NCBI GenBank assembly: GCA_902787555.1
Contig: CADAGO010000006.1
Location: 1 to 64,000 of the forward strand
DNA length: 64,000 bases
Direction: 5' to 3'
Source of the DNA: an uncultured Bacteroidales bacterium
GTDB lineage: Bacteria; Bacteroidota; Bacteroidia; Bacteroidales; Bacteroidaceae
The notes under the pieces were generated by a model, which saw only the letters and a list, made by a program, of their open reading frames with translations, had not been told where the DNA came from and ran no database searches. This document shows, piece after piece, positions 61,417 through 64,000 of the stretch (position 1 is its first letter; every line of letters begins with the position of its first letter). The translations under genes and the position numbers were made by a program.

Positions 61417-62418
61417 TCATCTACGTTGTTTCATAATGACATAGATGATGACAGGTGCACCTAACATTGGAGTAACGGCATTAAGAGGAATAATGCCTGC
61501 ATCTCCAGGTAAAATGCAGATGAGATTGCATAATAGTGCTGCAACACCTCCACAGAGAATGGTAAGGGGCAACAGGGTGTTATGGTTTTCCGAACGAAGC
61601 AACATACGTGCTACATGTGGCACAGCTAATCCGAAAAAGGCAATAGGTCCGCAAAAGGCTGTTGTAACAGCTGTTAACAATCCTGTAGCAACCAACAAAA
61701 GATTACGAGTACGACGGATATTTATACCCAGATTCTCGGCATATTGATTTCCCATCAACAAGGCATTTAATGGTTTTATTAGCATGACCGACATTCCTAG
61801 CCCAATCATACAGCAGCTAGCAAACATAGGCATCTGTTCCAATGACACTCCGCCGAAATTTCCCATTCCCCAAATGACAAAACTATGAACACCTTCTTCA
61901 GTCGCAAAAAAGTTAAGCAATGAGATAGCAGATGAGGTGATATAACCAATCATGATACCTGTAATGAGCAACATAAGGTTGCTACGAATGAAAGTGGAGA
62001 GGAAGAGAATGACTGCCATGATTAGCATCGAACCCACGAATGCACCAATCAAGACAGACATAAACCCGGTAAAAGTCACTCCTCCTGCAACGAATGCTCC
62101 ACCTGTAGCAAGCATAACGATAGCTACTCCGAGATTGGCTCCACTACTGATACCGAGAATGGATGGACCTGCCAGTGGATTGCTGAATGCTGTCTGAAGC
62201 ATCAAGCCCGACACTGCCAGTGAACTGCCACAAAACAAGGCAGTCAGTGCCTGTGGAAGACGCGACTGAAGGACAATATACACCCAACTGGCTCGCTCCA
62301 CTTCTCCGCCAGTCAGAATCTGCCAAACAGCTTCAGCAGGAATGCTGACTGACCCAAAGAAAAGATTGGCGATGAAGAGTATAATAATAAGAGTAGAGGT
62401 AACGGCAATATGTTTCAT
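61417..62418 (-). CDS. FecCD/BtuC-type ABC transporter permease
   Basis: The ATG at 62418 (MKHIAVTSTLIIILFIANLFFGSV) is preferred to a longer frame. The 333-residue protein has about nine or ten membrane segments and the family's RLPQALTALFCGSSLAVSGLMLQTAFSNPLAGPSILGISSGANLG (~45-90) and GLAVPHVARML (~265) motifs, the latter the coupling-helix region. Such permeases import iron siderophores, heme or cobalamin. Neither the ATPase nor the binding protein is next to it: upstream lies an alpha/beta hydrolase and downstream nifJ. The partners must be elsewhere, or this gene is an orphan. Confidence 0.9.
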   Translation of the reverse strand: MKHIAVTSTLIIILFIANLFFGSVSIPAEAVWQILTGGEVERASWVYIVLQSRLPQALTALFCGSSLAVSGLMLQTAFSNPLAGPSILGISSGANLGVAIVMLATGGAFVAGGVTFTGFMSVLIGAFVGSMLIMAVILFLSTFIRSNLMLLITGIMIGYITSSAISLLNFFATEEGVHSFVIWGMGNFGGVSLEQMPMFASCCMIGLGMSVMLIKPLNALLMGNQYAENLGINIRRTRNLLLVATGLLTAVTTAFCGPIAFFGLAVPHVARMLLRSENHNTLLPLTILCGGVAALLCNLICILPGDAGIIPLNAVTPMLGAPVIIYVIMKQRR

Positions 62419-62446
62419 ATTTCTCCTATGGAGATGACACGAATAA

Positions 62447-62472
62447 TAGTGAGGCGACACATCGCCTCACTA
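62447..62472 (-). terminator. Hairpin between the hydrolase and permease genes
   Basis: TAGTGAGGCG/CGCCTCACTA, a 10-bp stem with a 6-nt loop, then ATTATT on the minus strand. It may act as a weak terminator or processing site between the two genes. Confidence 0.5.
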
Positions 62473-62507
62473 CCTAAAAAACATAACGGCTATAATAATT
62501 TTTCAAT

Positions 62508-63404
62508 TTATTTCAAGCTTTCAAATTTGGCATTCTTCTCAATAGTCCACTTGTCACGCTTTGCAACTCCACAATCTGCTCCTTTGAACATCTTGGCTGC
62601 CTGCTGGTCACCTTTGAGTTGCCACTGAAGCCATGCAAGAGCAACAACTGCGAACTCGCCACCATGTGGCTGACCGTAAGTACCGCCATGACCGACAGGA
62701 TAGTTAACTGCGCACGAAGGAACGTGATCAATTCGATGGAAGTCGTCCATACCATTCCCATAAGCTATATCTGACTCACCACCAAGGATGTAGATAATTG
62801 GCGAATGTATTTCTTTGAGTTTCTCCTTAGGAGGCATAGGCATACCACCTACAGCCTGATTTGCATTCTGCTGATTAAACAGACCACTATTGCAAATCAT
62901 AAGACTTGTAATACGCTTGTCGGCACAGTTATAAAGTGTTTGTAATCCACCACATGACATACCAGCTACACAAATGTTCTTTACATCTATTTTATCATAG
63001 TATGGAGAACTCTTGTCTGCATTCTGAGCAAAAACCCAATCCATGGCTTCTACTTGCTGTTCAGTGGTTGACATAGCACCACGATAAGGCTGATCGTCCA
63101 TAGGAATAAAACCGGTAGCTACAACGATAAAGCCGTATGATGCAATTTCGTTCAAGAACTTATAATGCTCAAATGGAGAGTTATTGCAGGCTCCGTTTCC
63201 CCATACCAAGACTGGCAATTTTTGTTTCTTTCCAAATGATGTCAAGTCCTGAGGCACAAAAATTGTGTGAGCAGCAATAGAAGCTTCTTCTTTCATGATT
63301 GCCTTGTATGGACCTGTACCACCTTCTTCTACGATGCGTGACTTCTGTGCAAAGCCAGCAATTGCAATAGTTGCAAATGCAAATGTAACTAAAATTCTTT
63401 TCAT
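62508..63404 (-). CDS. Secreted alpha/beta hydrolase (dienelactone/cutinase-like)
   Basis: A 298-residue protein with signal peptide MKRILVTFAFATIAIAGFAQ. The fold shows LPVLVWGNGACNNSPFEHYKFLNEIASYGF (oxyanion region, ~65), the nucleophile elbow GMSCGG (Ser of G-M-S-C-G, ~160), an acid in GGESDIAYGNGMDDFHRID (~215) and a His in YPVGHGGTY (~248). This is the pattern of small secreted esterases, including acetyl- or feruloyl-esterase-like and PETase-like families. No substrate can be assigned. It follows the DUF3237 gene by 20 bases in the same orientation. Confidence 0.88.
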   Translation of the reverse strand: MKRILVTFAFATIAIAGFAQKSRIVEEGGTGPYKAIMKEEASIAAHTIFVPQDLTSFGKKQKLPVLVWGNGACNNSPFEHYKFLNEIASYGFIVVATGFIPMDDQPYRGAMSTTEQQVEAMDWVFAQNADKSSPYYDKIDVKNICVAGMSCGGLQTLYNCADKRITSLMICNSGLFNQQNANQAVGGMPMPPKEKLKEIHSPIIYILGGESDIAYGNGMDDFHRIDHVPSCAVNYPVGHGGTYGQPHGGEFAVVALAWLQWQLKGDQQAAKMFKGADCGVAKRDKWTIEKNAKFESLK

Positions 63405-63424
63405 ATTCTTATTCTTTTAATCTA

Positions 63425-63946
63425 TTACTTCACTTTCCAAACATCAAGTGTGATGCCACCACCCGCACCGCCAAAACCTGGTTGGCAGAGAAACAGGCAT
63501 TCATTCAACCATGCGTACTTGCTATCTTTTGGGGCCTCAAACTTAGGTGCACAACGGAAATACATGCCGCCCTGTCCACCCATCTTAATAATGCCGTTGT
63601 TACGAACGTGGATAGTCACACCGTCATCAGTACGGATGCAATAGATAGCCTCTACCTCATTGCGACCGTCGACTGCAAGCTGATAATCAGCGCCACCAGG
63701 TAGAACCTCACCTTTAATATTCGGTCCTTCAAATGTACCGCCAGTGATAGGGATGATGGTACGAGTACCCTTGCCGTTATTGCCTGATGAATAAGCCTGA
63801 CCTAGAGTGACATTAAGACGTACTACATACTCCAGTTCTGGAGCCTTTGGCTCACCGTTCTGCTGCTGGGGTGCACCAAAACCGAATTGCGCTTTCGCAG
63901 TTGCAACGAAAGCAACAAGCATAATTGCTGTTAATAGTTTCTTCAT
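63425..63946 (-). CDS. Secreted DUF3237 protein
   Basis: The ATG at 63946 begins the signal peptide MKKLLTAIMLVAFVATAKAQ; the longer frame to 63982 would run through the promoter. The 173-residue protein has the DUF3237 beta-barrel pattern: LEYVVRLNVTLG at the start of the domain, then ITGGTFEGPNIKGEVLPGGADYQL, VEAIYCIRTDDGVTIHVRNNG and a final CLFLCQPG..GGITLDVWKVK. Other members are mostly cytoplasmic, so export here is notable. It is upstream of and probably co-transcribed with the alpha/beta hydrolase; function unknown. Confidence 0.85.
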   Translation of the reverse strand: MKKLLTAIMLVAFVATAKAQFGFGAPQQQNGEPKAPELEYVVRLNVTLGQAYSSGNNGKGTRTIIPITGGTFEGPNIKGEVLPGGADYQLAVDGRNEVEAIYCIRTDDGVTIHVRNNGIIKMGGQGGMYFRCAPKFEAPKDSKYAWLNECLFLCQPGFGGAGGGITLDVWKVK

Positions 63947-63979
63947 TGTTCTTTTGTTGTTATTGGTTAAAAGATGTTG

Positions 63980-63987
63980 CAAAGTTA
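63980..63987 (-). promoter_or_regulatory. -7 box of the DUF3237-hydrolase pair
   Basis: TAACTTTG on the minus strand, 33 bases before the ATG at 63946. The upstream element would lie beyond the window end. Confidence 0.55.
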
Positions 63988-64000
63988 GTAAATAATTAAG

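Noticed and set aside
1..64000. Search by eye for tRNA, rRNA and SusC/SusD genes.
   Set aside because: None found; short tRNA-like cloverleaf pieces were not supported by complete arms.

Overview
The window reads as a chromosomal segment of a Bacteroidota bacterium, most likely Prevotella or a close relative. The support is the recurrent Bacteroidota promoter shape (TTTG, about 20 bases, TAnnTTTG), secreted proteins ending in short C-terminal tails of the GLNIV-GGKKILMK kind, an HU-like gene remnant starting MAIKLNARETELKTGK, secreted GH43/GH31 enzymes, a DPP-IV type S9 peptidase, a Wzi-like capsule barrel and an NifJ-type pyruvate:ferredoxin oxidoreductase of an anaerobe. No rRNA, tRNA, CRISPR array or complete transposon was recognised. 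Only the first 15 codons of a probable IS3-type transposase touch the left edge.

Layout. 1-6150: transposase fragment, then two secreted proteins with a near-duplicate C-terminal module, one carrying a tyrosine-phosphatase domain. 6225-12454: CotH-kinase/lamin-tail surface protein, rsmI and a coiled-coil lipoprotein. 12580-16847: GH43 enzyme, YbjQ-like protein, free-Met-sulfoxide reductase, KDG kinase and Sel1 protein. 16908-19705: trmN6, then a membrane protein, winged-helix regulator and polyferredoxin-like protein. 19719-20337: repeat-rich remnant of an HU-like gene. 20379-26964: MORN lipoprotein, then M15-like DUF5715 protein, truA, MG2-type surface protein and CapA-like lipoprotein. 26971-32646: arabinoxylan/xyloglucan operon GH43-GH43-GH31. 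32665-33303: repeat-laden debris around a surface-protein fragment. 33475-38515: small coiled-coil gene, zapA, rny, Wzi-like barrel and lipocalin-like lipoprotein. 38545-49862: a 3487-residue surface protein and its companion lipoprotein. 49900-50500: a gene-free stretch with a consensus promoter, three hairpins and a terminator. 50558-52948: ECF sigma factor, membrane protein and aldose epimerase. 53003-56140: S9 peptidase and thioredoxin-like membrane protein. 56383-61411: AAA-type ATPase and nifJ. 61417-63987: iron/cobalamin-type permease, alpha/beta hydrolase and DUF3237 protein.

How the genes fit together. Much of the window serves the cell envelope and plant-polysaccharide use: secreted GH43 and GH31 enzymes, a secreted mutarotase and a KDG kinase feed sugars into central metabolism, and pyruvate is oxidised by NifJ. 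Housekeeping genes (rsmI, trmN6, truA, zapA, rny) are interleaved with surface proteins.

The most unusual signal is a family of G/C-rich palindromic elements around CTCCCC-loop-GGGGAG-AGAGGGG. They occur between genes and also, in frame, inside truA, the S9 peptidase gene and the signal-peptide region of the CapA-like gene. One 66-bp copy is identical at two sites about 2 kb apart: one touching a stop codon, the other adding about 22 residues to the S9 peptidase. The second is a candidate structured RNA at 50194-50374 whose terminator belongs to a 59-bp repeat also found at the left end of the window.
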